A model generated the notes under the pieces. The model saw only the letters and a program-made list of their open reading frames with translations, made no database searches and was not told the origin of the DNA. Positions 1 to 5,549 of a stretch of DNA of 5,549 nucleotides are shown in pieces (the first letter of the stretch is position 1; the number at the start of each line of letters is the position of its first letter). The stretch is from Actinomycetales bacterium (GTDB taxonomy: Bacteria; Actinomycetota; Actinomycetes; Actinomycetales; Cellulomonadaceae). The stretch covers positions 1 through 5,549 of the forward strand of contig JAATES010000259.1 in NCBI GenBank assembly GCA_015655615.1. The letters are read 5' to 3'. Both the position numbers and the translations under genes were made by a program.

Positions 1-342
1 ACCGGATGCCTTGGGCTTGACGACTGAGACATTGCCATCCGAGGCTTTGAAGAAGTTGTCCGACTCCTTCCAGAGCCTGGCACTCCCGCTGTCACCGGCC
101 TTGCCCGCCGACAGGAAGTTGCATCCGCCGAAATACGAGCCCCCGGTGCTCTCGTCATTGATGGCCCAATCCAGCTCGGCACCGGACACCGCGCGGGCGG
201 TGGACTGCGCCGGCTCGGCCGCAGCGGCCGGCACTCCCCCGCTGAGCGCCCCTGCGCCCACCACCATGCCGGTCAACGCGGTGGCCGTCACGGCTGCGAG
301 CAGGCGGGTGATCCGGCTCGACAGTGAGGTGTAGTGGTTCAT
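1..342 (-). CDS. HtaA-like haem-binding secreted protein, N-terminal part (partial, 3' end outside window)
   Basis: 114 residues are visible from ATG 342 and the frame runs off the window edge. The ATG overlaps the preceding stop as ATGA. Residues 1-42 are a clear signal peptide (RITRLLAAVTATALTG core, cleavage probably after AAAA before EP). The mature part begins GAELDWAINDES, then GGSYFGGCNFLSAG (67-80), RLWKESDNFFKA and GNVSVVKP. The L-x-W start resembles the opening of HtaA domains, and the FGGCNFLSAG version is one I recall from actinobacterial HtaA-like proteins; this rests on memory, not a search. HtaA proteins bind haem at the cell surface and pass it to HmuT. This appears to be the same domain family whose end is seen at 5549-5430, so the operon may carry two such receptors. 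The haem-binding residues would mostly lie outside the window, so binding cannot be judged here. Confidence 0.8.
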   Translation of the reverse strand, partial: MNHYTSLSSRITRLLAAVTATALTGMVVGAGALSGGVPAAAAEPAQSTARAVSGAELDWAINDESTGGSYFGGCNFLSAGKAGDSGSARLWKESDNFFKASDGNVSVVKPKASG

Positions 343-1679
343 CGCACGATCTCCTCGTCCTGGGTGGCGGGAACGGTCACAGGAGCTGGCTCCGGTACCG
401 GTGCGGAGGATGCAAACGGCGCGGCAGTGCCCGCAGCGACCGGCGCCGGAGCGACCGGAGTCCCGGGTACCGGAACCCCCGGAGCACCGGGACCGCTCTT
501 CGCGCGCCGATTCCCGCCGTTGTGCTTGCTGTCCCGGCGTCCTCCCCGTACCCGCCATACGATCGAGGCGATCAGCAGGGCCAAAGCCAGTACGACGAAC
601 AGCACAATGGGCCAGGACGGGAGCCAGGAGGGCGACCACCACGGGGACGCGGGCTCCGGCTCCGGAGCCACCACTGCGGCCGGGTCGGCCTTGACCGGGA
701 AGTTCACTGTGGCCACCTTGGCAGAGGCCGCCCCCGTGACCGTCAGGGTGTGGGTGCCCATCTTCACTTGCGCCGGCAGCTGGATCACCCCCGCAACCGC
801 ACCCGCTTTACCGGTCGTGAGCGGACCGACTGCAGCGATGCCCTCATCCAGGACGGCAGTGACCTGCTCACCTTCGACAAAGCCGGTCGCGGTGAAGGCG
901 AGCACCCGGCCCACCATGGCGGTGTTGGTATCGACCTTGATCGTGGCGCTTCCCGTGCTGGGGGCAACCGTCGCACTGCCGGACGCGGCATCCGTCGCAG
1001 AGGTGGCCCCGCTGGTGGCGCTGTCGGTTGCCGTCGGCGTCGCCTCGGCCTCGGTGTCCTTCTTCGGCGCACTGTCGAAGATGCTCTTGAAGGCGATCGG
1101 GGTGAAGGTCTCGTTCTTCGCGTTGGTCACGCCATGGGCCCCGATGGTCAGGATCCCGCAGGTGACCTTGCGGCAATCGACCGAGGAGACCGACCCGTCG
1201 CGACCCACGGCCTCGAATGTGGGGCCTGGCACGTACATGGTCGCCGACCAGGTTCCGTCGGCCGCGATCGTCCCGCCGTTGGCTGCGTACTCGGTGTCGG
1301 AACCCGGGAACGCCACGAACCGCTGATAGCCGGCGTTGTCCTTGGTCTCCTCATCGGGGACATAGAGGTAATCGCCGTTTCCGGTGGTCCCGCCCTTGCT
1401 GGGCTGCCAGGCACCGTCCTTGACCCACCCGAAGAGGACGTAGATTCCGCCGAATCCTCCCTTTACCGATTGGAACCCGGTACCGGACACCGTCACCTGG
1501 GTCGAATAGGTGAGGTCTGCCTCTGCCTTGCCGAACTCGTTCTTGATCGTGACCCGTGCGGCAGCATCGGCGGACACCGGGATCAGCGCTGACAAGAGCA
1601 GCAGCACAGCTGTCAGCGCCAGGGCAGCGATTCCAGCCGGGAGACGGGGGGTGCGGGACAAGACGGATGACTCAGACAT
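339..1679 (-). CDS. Secreted, single-pass membrane-anchored Ig-like protein in the haem operon, function unknown
   Basis: Encodes 446 residues from ATG 1679, overlapping the hmuV stop by 8 nt. Residues 1-40 are an export signal (hydrophobic core 16-34, likely cleavage near ADAA). Residues about 42-200 are a globular domain with GGFGGIYVLFGW, DNAGYQRFVAFPG and GAHGVTNAKNETFTP; I recall similar proteins beside actinobacterial HtaA genes, unverified. Its only two cysteines, C169 and C174, may form a disulfide. A Thr/Ser/Ala linker (about 207-244) leads to an Ig-like domain (about 246-330: ATGFVEGEQV, GTHTLTVTG). A Trp-rich stretch (W347, W348, W352, W356) precedes a membrane helix (about 358-376) and the basic stop-transfer RVRGGRR. 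The remaining 65 or so residues are Pro/Ala-rich and should be cytosolic, which is unusual. There is no sortase motif. Being between hmuV and an HtaA-like gene suggests a haem relay or anchoring partner, but its biochemical role is not known to me. Confidence 0.88.
   Translation of the reverse strand: MSESSVLSRTPRLPAGIAALALTAVLLLLSALIPVSADAAARVTIKNEFGKAEADLTYSTQVTVSGTGFQSVKGGFGGIYVLFGWVKDGAWQPSKGGTTGNGDYLYVPDEETKDNAGYQRFVAFPGSDTEYAANGGTIAADGTWSATMYVPGPTFEAVGRDGSVSSVDCRKVTCGILTIGAHGVTNAKNETFTPIAFKSIFDSAPKKDTEAEATPTATDSATSGATSATDAASGSATVAPSTGSATIKVDTNTAMVGRVLAFTATGFVEGEQVTAVLDEGIAAVGPLTTGKAGAVAGVIQLPAQVKMGTHTLTVTGAASAKVATVNFPVKADPAAVVAPEPEPASPWWSPSWLPSWPIVLFVVLALALLIASIVWRVRGGRRDSKHNGGNRRAKSGPGAPGVPVPGTPVAPAPVAAGTAAPFASSAPVPEPAPVTVPATQDEEIVR
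351..356 (-). promoter_or_regulatory. Ribosome binding site for the downstream HtaA-like gene
   Basis: GAGGAG, within the last codons of the membrane-anchored protein gene, is 8 nt before the ATG at 342. It fixes that start and supports translational coupling through the ATGA overlap. Confidence 0.75.
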
Positions 1680-2466
1680 GGAAGCCCTTTCGGGACGGTA
1701 CGACGATGATTCCACCCGTGGGCAGGTCGATGACCTCCACAGGATGGTGATAGACCTCGGAGAGCATCTCAGCGGTCATCACTTCGGTCGGGGTCCCCAG
1801 TGCGCGCAGCTTGCCGTTCGCCACCACGGCGATCCGGTCGGCATAGGCCGCGGCTGAGGACAGGTCGTGCAGCACGGCGACGACAGCCGCTCCGCTGCGA
1901 GCATAACGACGGGCATGGGAGAGCAATCGCTCCTGGTGGTGGATGTCCAGGGCTGCGGTGGGCTCATCGAGAAAATGCACTCCGGTCCCGTGTGCCAGCG
2001 TCCGCGCATAGGCCGTGCGCGCCTTCTCTCCACCGGAGAGCGTCGTGAACTTGCGGGGGGCCAGATCGGCCACGTCCGCTGCCACCAGGGCACGCTCGAT
2101 CACCCGGTCGTCGTCGTCCTCGGCCTGAGTCCCGCGCCAGGGCGCGCGCCCCATCCGGACCACCTCGGTCACGGTGAACGGGAAGGACATCTGATGTTCC
2201 TGGAGCAGGACGGAGCGCTGCCGCGACAGCCTGCCCACCGAGTGATCCCTGATCGACGTCCCGTTGAGCTCCACCCGGCCGGAGGTGGGCTCACGGTCTC
2301 CTGCCAGCACCGAGAGCAGAGTCGACTTCCCGGCACCATTGGGACCGACGATGATGAGGAACTCTCCGGCCCACACCTCGATGCTCACGCCGTCGAGCAC
2401 GGGCTTGCCGCCCAGCTCGACCGTCAGGTCCACCCCCCGAACAGCGGGCACTCTCGTCGAGCTCAT
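1672..2466 (-). CDS. hmuV: Haem ABC transporter ATP-binding protein HmuV
   Basis: Encodes 264 residues, the normal length for a FecE/HmuV-type ATPase. This cytosolic subunit hydrolyses ATP to drive haem import through HmuU. All nucleotide-binding motifs are present: Walker A GPNGAGKST (41-49), Q-loop Gln89, ABC signature LSGGE (143-147), Walker B VHFLDEPTAALD (163-174, with D167 and E168), and switch His200 in VLHDL. The segment VTEVVRMGRAPW (99-110) is typical of the iron/haem/B12 ATPases. The frame continues far upstream as a shadow of hmuU, but that part is not coding in this frame. ATG 2466 is chosen because of the well-spaced GGAGG and the ATGA overlap with the hmuU stop. The 3' end overlaps the next gene by 8 nt. 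Nothing is missing or degenerate. Haem rather than another iron substrate is inferred from the neighbours. Confidence 0.95.
   Translation of the reverse strand: MSSTRVPAVRGVDLTVELGGKPVLDGVSIEVWAGEFLIIVGPNGAGKSTLLSVLAGDREPTSGRVELNGTSIRDHSVGRLSRQRSVLLQEHQMSFPFTVTEVVRMGRAPWRGTQAEDDDDRVIERALVAADVADLAPRKFTTLSGGEKARTAYARTLAHGTGVHFLDEPTAALDIHHQERLLSHARRYARSGAAVVAVLHDLSSAAAYADRIAVVANGKLRALGTPTEVMTAEMLSEVYHHPVEVIDLPTGGIIVVPSRKGFHV
1685..1691 (-). promoter_or_regulatory. Probable ribosome binding site for the membrane-anchored protein gene
   Basis: GAAAGGG lies within the end of hmuV, 5 nt before the ATG at 1679. It supports this start over the in-frame GTG at 1715, which has no comparable site and would overlap hmuV much further. 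Confidence 0.55.
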
Positions 2467-3638
2467 CCCCATCCTCCCGACACCCGGCGGGTCCGCCGCA
2501 ACAGCCAGAAGAAGAATGGCCCGCCGACCAGTGCGGTGAGCATGCCGATGGGCAGGTCGGCATACGGGATCGCCGTCCGCGCCACCAGGTCGGCGAGGAC
2601 CAGCAAGGTCGCTCCGCCCACCGCGCTCACCGGGATCAGCGTGCGGTGCGCCGGGCCGATCAGCATGCGGACCACATGCGGGACCACAAGCCCCACAAAG
2701 GAGATGATGCCGCAGAACGCCACACCGGCACCTGTCAGCAAGGCGACCACCACGATGGAGTACATGCGGACCCGCTCCACGTCGACGCCCAGATGCCGAG
2801 CGGCCCGATCCCCCATGGCGAGCAGGTCCAGGTGCCTCGCGATCAGCATGGCTGCCACCAACCCGGCCAAGACCAACGGCGCGACGATTCCCACGTACTG
2901 CCATCGGGTGCCGTTGAGCGACCCGAGCTGCCAGAACACGATCTCCTCGCGCGCTTGCGTGTCCCCCAGGAAGGTCAGGAAGGCCAGACCTGCACCCGCG
3001 AAGGCGTTGATCGCCACGCCGGTCAGGATCAGGGTGACCACCTCGGACCGGCCACTGGATCGGCTCAGCACGTACACGAGCACACTCGTGATCAGCCCAC
3101 CGCTGAAGGCGAGCAATGCGATCGTCCAGTTGCCGAAGAAGCTCCATCCGAAAACGATGACGCAACTGGCCGCCAGGGCCGCCCCCGAGGAGACGCCCAC
3201 CACGCCGGGCTCGGCCAGCGGGTTGCCGAACACGCCCTGCATCAGAGCGCCTGCCGAGGCCAGCGCCGCACCGACGACGACGGCCATCACGACGCGCGGA
3301 AAGCGGATGGTCCACAAGGCCGAGTCGCCCTGAGGATGGCTGGGCATGGGGCCGATGTTCAGGCCCATCTTGTGGAAGACGGATCCGAGAACCTCCGCCG
3401 GGGCGACATGCAACTGCCCCGTGCCTGCGGCGATCACGGCGGAGATCAGCAACGCAACGAGGAGGACCGCGAACAGCACCGACGCCCGGCGCCATTGTGG
3501 TGCCATCAAGGCGGGATCGATACGCTCAACCGTGTCTTCGTCCCGAGAGACCAGGACATTGCCACCCGCTGCGAAATCGAGCGAAGGCTGCACTGTCTCA
3601 CCGCCGCCGACGATGTCCCGCGGTGATGCCACGGTCAC
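2463..3638 (-). CDS. hmuU: Haem ABC transporter permease HmuU (FecCD family)
   Basis: Encodes 391 residues if translation starts at GTG 3638. It is an inner-membrane permease of the BtuC/FecCD type, expected to work as a homodimer with two HmuV subunits. It is strongly hydrophobic with roughly nine to ten membrane segments from about residue 52. Family motifs are in order: RFPR (112-115), the AGALMQGVFGNPLAEPG signature (129-145), WQLGS (236-240), the ATPase-coupling region MGDRAARHLGVDV (275-287), GIISFVGLVVPHVVR (310-324) and DLPIG (361-365). The GTG overlaps the hmuT stop as GTGA. An in-frame ATG at 3506 would give 347 residues, closer to the usual family length, but would leave a gap of about 130 nt in an otherwise overlapping operon; neither start has a strong ribosome site. 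The 44-residue cytosolic extension carries no motif I recognise. The stop overlaps hmuV by ATGA. Confidence 0.93.
   Translation of the reverse strand: MTVASPRDIVGGGETVQPSLDFAAGGNVLVSRDEDTVERIDPALMAPQWRRASVLFAVLLVALLISAVIAAGTGQLHVAPAEVLGSVFHKMGLNIGPMPSHPQGDSALWTIRFPRVVMAVVVGAALASAGALMQGVFGNPLAEPGVVGVSSGAALAASCVIVFGWSFFGNWTIALLAFSGGLITSVLVYVLSRSSGRSEVVTLILTGVAINAFAGAGLAFLTFLGDTQAREEIVFWQLGSLNGTRWQYVGIVAPLVLAGLVAAMLIARHLDLLAMGDRAARHLGVDVERVRMYSIVVVALLTGAGVAFCGIISFVGLVVPHVVRMLIGPAHRTLIPVSAVGGATLLVLADLVARTAIPYADLPIGMLTALVGGPFFFWLLRRTRRVSGGWG
2473..2477 (-). promoter_or_regulatory. Ribosome binding site for hmuV
   Basis: GGAGG lies inside the last codons of hmuU, 6 nt before the ATG at 2466. The alternative ATG at 2472 directly abuts this site and so has no spacer. 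This decides the start in favour of 2466. Confidence 0.75.
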
Positions 3639-4750
3639 TTGCTTGGCTCGGGCGCGTAGATGGCGCGAGCGAGAGCGTCGATCACGTCCGCGGTCTGCGG
3701 GCCGAAGCTCAACACCTCGGTGTCGCTCATATCGACGATGCGCCGCTTCTGCCCGGCAGGTGTCTGTGCGACCGCGGGCACCTTCTCCAGCAGCCCGTCG
3801 ACTCCGTCCACGGATTCGAGTCCCTTGGTCATCATGATGATCAAGTCCGGTTGCGCCGACACCAGTCCTTCTGCCGTGACTGGCTTCATGCCCTCCCAGT
3901 TGATCTCCGCACTGACGTCGTAGCCACCCACGGCGTCGATGAGGGAATCCGCTCCCGATCCTTCGCCGAACATGTAATAGATTCCCGCTTGCCCGCGGAC
4001 GTACAAGAAGATCATCCGAAGCTTGTCCTGCTGTTCCGCCGGCGCGATCTTGGCGATCTCGGCAAGCTTGGCCTCGACCGTCGTCGACGTGCGCGCGGCC
4101 AGTTCGGTGCCCACTGCCGGGACGCCGAGTGCCGTGGCGACCTCGTCGATGAGTGTTCCGATGTTCTCCATCGAACGCTTCGAGTCCACCACCACCACGG
4201 GAATGCCTGCGTCCCGCATCTGCAGGATGACGTCCCACGGACCGATCGAGGTGTCCGTCAGGATCACGGTGGGCGCAAGCTCGAGCACCGACTCGCCGTT
4301 GAGCTCATGGCCGTTCTCAGTGACGTTGGGGAGGTCCTTGATCTCGTCGAAGGCCGACGAGGTATCGCGCCCCACCACGTTGCCTCCGAGGCCCAGGTCG
4401 AAGACGATCCGTGAGAGGGAGCCGTAGAGATCCAGCGTGAGGATGCGGCTGGTGTCGGTGACGGTGACCTTGGTGCCCTGCGCATCCGTCACCGTCACCG
4501 GGAGCTGCTGGGTGGGATCAGTGGCGATCGGGTTGATCGAGGCCTGTGCCAGCGTGGCGGTAGACGGCCCCTCGTAGCTCTTGGGGTCATCCAGCAGCTT
4601 GGCCTGGCTCAGCGGCACCGTGGTGCCCGCCGATCCCTCCTTGGTGCCGGAGTGACTCCCCCCATTCGAGCACCCCACCAGCAACAACGCGGACACCACG
4701 AACCCCGCAAGCACGCGGGACCCGGTACGCGAGACGTCGACGAGCCTCAT
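3635..4750 (-). CDS. hmuT: Haem ABC transporter substrate-binding lipoprotein HmuT
   Basis: Encodes 371 residues from ATG 4750. This is the extracytoplasmic haem receptor that hands haem to the HmuUV permease. The N-terminus is a lipoprotein signal peptide with lipobox L-V-G-C (Cys27), followed by a Gly/Ser linker. From about residue 90 the protein shows the two-lobed periplasmic-binding-protein fold: SRILTLDLYGSLSRIVFDLG, AGIPVVVVDS, and a conserved PDLIIMMTKGLES stretch. Haem ligands known for corynebacterial HmuT are a His and a Tyr with a nearby Arg (H136/Y235/R237 in C. diphtheriae). Here H148 in NGHELNGES and Y250-V-R252 have nearly the same spacing (102 versus 99 residues), and M306 or M307 may match the conserved Met. 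The stop overlaps the hmuU start by 4 nt (GTGA). A siderophore substrate is possible but less likely given these residues. The start is chosen on signal-peptide shape and ribosome-site position. Confidence 0.93.
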   Translation of the reverse strand: MRLVDVSRTGSRVLAGFVVSALLLVGCSNGGSHSGTKEGSAGTTVPLSQAKLLDDPKSYEGPSTATLAQASINPIATDPTQQLPVTVTDAQGTKVTVTDTSRILTLDLYGSLSRIVFDLGLGGNVVGRDTSSAFDEIKDLPNVTENGHELNGESVLELAPTVILTDTSIGPWDVILQMRDAGIPVVVVDSKRSMENIGTLIDEVATALGVPAVGTELAARTSTTVEAKLAEIAKIAPAEQQDKLRMIFLYVRGQAGIYYMFGEGSGADSLIDAVGGYDVSAEINWEGMKPVTAEGLVSAQPDLIIMMTKGLESVDGVDGLLEKVPAVAQTPAGQKRRIVDMSDTEVLSFGPQTADVIDALARAIYAPEPSK

Positions 4751-4761
4751 TCGGTCACTCA

Positions 4762-4769
4762 CTCTCCCC
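4762..4769 (-). promoter_or_regulatory. Probable ribosome binding site for hmuT
   Basis: The minus strand reads GGGGAGAG here, 11 nt before the ATG at 4750. The spacing is slightly long. It still favours that ATG over the in-frame GTGs at 4771 and 4762, which have no purine-rich site at a workable distance. Confidence 0.5.
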
Positions 4770-4776
4770 ACCCGGA

Positions 4777-4816
4777 CTGCGGGCGGCCCAGGCTCTCAGG
4801 CAAGGGCCGCCCGCAG
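4777..4816 (-). terminator. 13-bp perfect inverted repeat between the surface-protein gene and hmuT: attenuator or mRNA-processing hairpin
   Basis: The arms ctgcgggcggccc (4777-4789) and gggccgcccgcag (4804-4816) are perfectly complementary and enclose a 14-nt loop (4790-4803). The hairpin begins one base after the upstream TGA and nearly fills the 46-nt gap before hmuT. On the minus strand the stem is followed by tccgggtgggg, not a U-run, so it is not a canonical intrinsic terminator. Likely roles are partial termination (U-less hairpins are proposed in actinobacteria) or 3'-end stabilisation of the upstream transcript, so that the surface protein is made in excess of the transporter. The structure is seen in the sequence; its function is inferred. 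Confidence 0.7.
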
Positions 4817-4817
4817 A

Positions 4818-5549
4818 TCACTTGACGACCAGCTTGCCAGCGGACTTCGAAGCCGACTTCACGGTGGCCGAACCCGCATAGACGACAGTCACCTTGTAGG
4901 TGCCCTTCTTGGACAGCTTGGCCGAGGTGGCCGAGGCCTTGCCCTTCTTCAGCGTGACCGTCTTGGTCACCTTCTTCCCCTTAGCCTTGCCATTGGTCCC
5001 CTTCCAGGTCACCGTGGCCTTGCCCGCAGGGGTGACGCCGGCGGCCTTGACCGTGACCGTGACCTTCGACTTCTTCTTGGCCTTGATCTTCTTCTTCGCG
5101 ATCTTGGCCGTCACTGCGCTCGTGGCCTTGCTCACCGTCAGCTTGAGAGCCGGGCTGGTCGCAGCAGTCAGGCCGGCATTGCCGGAGTACACCGCCACCA
5201 CCGAGTGGGTTCCCACGGCGAGCGTGGTGCCAGCCAGCGTGACGGTGCTCTTGCCACCCGCGACGGACGCTGCTCCGAGCGTCCTGGTGCCCTCCTTGAA
5301 GGTGACGGTGCCCGACACGGCCGCGCCAGCGGTCGCGGTGACCGCGGCGGTCACGGTGCTGGCGGCACCGTAGGCCTTGCTGGTCGCACCGGAGAGCGTC
5401 ACCTTGGCGACCGGCGTGGGAGCAACGGTCGCGTAGCTGACCGTCAGTGCCTTCGTGGTCTTCTTCTGATCTGCGGCGCCACCCGAGGAGTACCAGTAGG
5501 ACGACTGCCCCGTGAGGTTCTGGAAGTCGACAAAGCTCTGCGGGAACGA
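4818..5549 (-). CDS. Secreted surface protein, C-terminal part: end of HtaA-like haem-binding region plus Ig-like repeats (partial, 5' end outside window)
   Basis: The reading frame is open from the window edge, giving 243 visible residues before a TGA; the start lies outside. Visible residues 1-40 contain FVDFQNLTGQ, SSYWYSSGG and a closing LTVSY strand. I recognise this from memory as the end of the HtaA-like domain variant of actinobacterial haem-uptake surface proteins; this is not checked by alignment. Residues about 50-139 form a Big_3-type bacterial Ig-like repeat (GTVTFKEG, GTHSVVAVYSG). Residues about 142-243 look like a second Ig-like fold that is extremely basic: 28 Lys, no Asp, Glu or Arg. 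There is no LPXTG motif and no terminal membrane segment, so anchoring is not sortase-based; retention by charge on the wall is an inference. Position directly upstream of hmuT fits a surface haem receptor. It could instead be a general adhesin with no haem role. Confidence is high for the CDS, moderate for the haem role. Confidence 0.8.
   Translation of the reverse strand, partial: SFPQSFVDFQNLTGQSSYWYSSGGAADQKKTTKALTVSYATVAPTPVAKVTLSGATSKAYGAASTVTAAVTATAGAAVSGTVTFKEGTRTLGAASVAGGKSTVTLAGTTLAVGTHSVVAVYSGNAGLTAATSPALKLTVSKATSAVTAKIAKKKIKAKKKSKVTVTVKAAGVTPAGKATVTWKGTNGKAKGKKVTKTVTLKKGKASATSAKLSKKGTYKVTVVYAGSATVKSASKSAGKLVVK

Noticed and set aside
324..1592. Long plus-strand open frames opposite the anchored protein gene
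   Set aside because: They are Arg/Gly/His-rich, with no recognisable domain or ribosome site, and lie opposite a well-supported minus-strand gene. They are by-products of high G/C content.
1680..1715. Upstream GTG start for the anchored protein
   Set aside because: It would add 12 polar residues ahead of the signal peptide and overlap hmuV by 44 nt, with no ribosome site. ATG 1679 is preferred.
1867..3333. Long plus-strand open frame opposite hmuV and hmuU
   Set aside because: It lies antisense to two complete genes with all family motifs. Its product is low-complexity Arg/Thr/Pro-rich with no domain, so it is a shadow.
2467..3495. Apparent 5' extension of hmuV giving a 607-residue fusion
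   Set aside because: The upstream part is the hmuU region in a different frame and gives Arg/Gly-rich nonsense. The GGAGG-spaced ATG at 2466 and the normal length of HmuV show where the gene really begins.
3639..4238. Extension of the hmuU frame into the hmuT region
   Set aside because: It overlaps the middle and end of hmuT in another frame and reads as Arg/Gly/His-rich shadow sequence. The permease begins at the hmuT stop or later.
4777..4816. Full intrinsic terminator ending the upstream transcript
   Set aside because: There is no U-tract on the minus-strand side, and hmuT has no visible promoter of its own. Complete termination would leave it unexpressed, so partial termination or processing is more likely.
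4772..4817. A separate promoter or DtxR/Fur-type operator for hmuT in the gap
   Set aside because: The gap is taken up by the hairpin. No A/T-rich -10 element and no iron-regulator-like palindrome is visible.

Overview
This window is a compact haem-acquisition operon from a high-GC Gram-positive bacterium (Actinomycetota). The evidence for the host is strongly G/C-biased codon third positions, GTG and ATG starts, Ala/Pro/Val-rich secreted proteins, a lipoprotein signal, and gene content and order that match the actinobacterial hmuTUV/HtaA haem-uptake system known from Corynebacterium. A propionibacterium-like or micrococcal actinomycete would fit, but I cannot name the genus. Every supported gene is on the minus strand, so transcription runs from position 5549 towards position 1. 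The window is almost fully coding; the only intergenic gap is 4772-4817.

Layout in transcription order: (1) 5549-4818, the C-terminal part of a secreted surface protein. It ends an HtaA-like haem-binding region, then has a Big_3-type Ig-like repeat and a very lysine-rich Ig-like terminal domain. (2) A 13-bp perfect hairpin (4777-4816) starting one base after that stop codon. (3) hmuT (4750-3635), a haem-binding lipoprotein with the expected His and Tyr-x-Arg residues. (4) hmuU (3638-2463), a FecCD-type permease. (5) hmuV (2466-1672), the ABC ATPase. (6) 1679-339, a secreted, single-pass membrane-anchored protein of unknown function, with a conserved N-terminal domain, an Ig-like domain and an odd cytosolic Pro/Ala-rich tail. 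(7) 342-1, the N-terminus of a second HtaA-like exported protein, cut by the window edge.

Inferred working model: the extracellular HtaA-like proteins, and perhaps the anchored protein of item 6, capture haem and pass it to lipoprotein HmuT. HmuT delivers it to the HmuU2-HmuV2 importer. From hmuT onward each gene overlaps the next by 4 or 8 nt, so the five downstream genes look translationally coupled. The hairpin after the first gene is the only visible point where expression could be uncoupled, for example high surface protein and lower transporter. No promoter or DtxR/Fur-type operator is visible; the main promoter is presumably beyond position 5549. No RNA genes, mobile elements or CRISPR arrays were seen.
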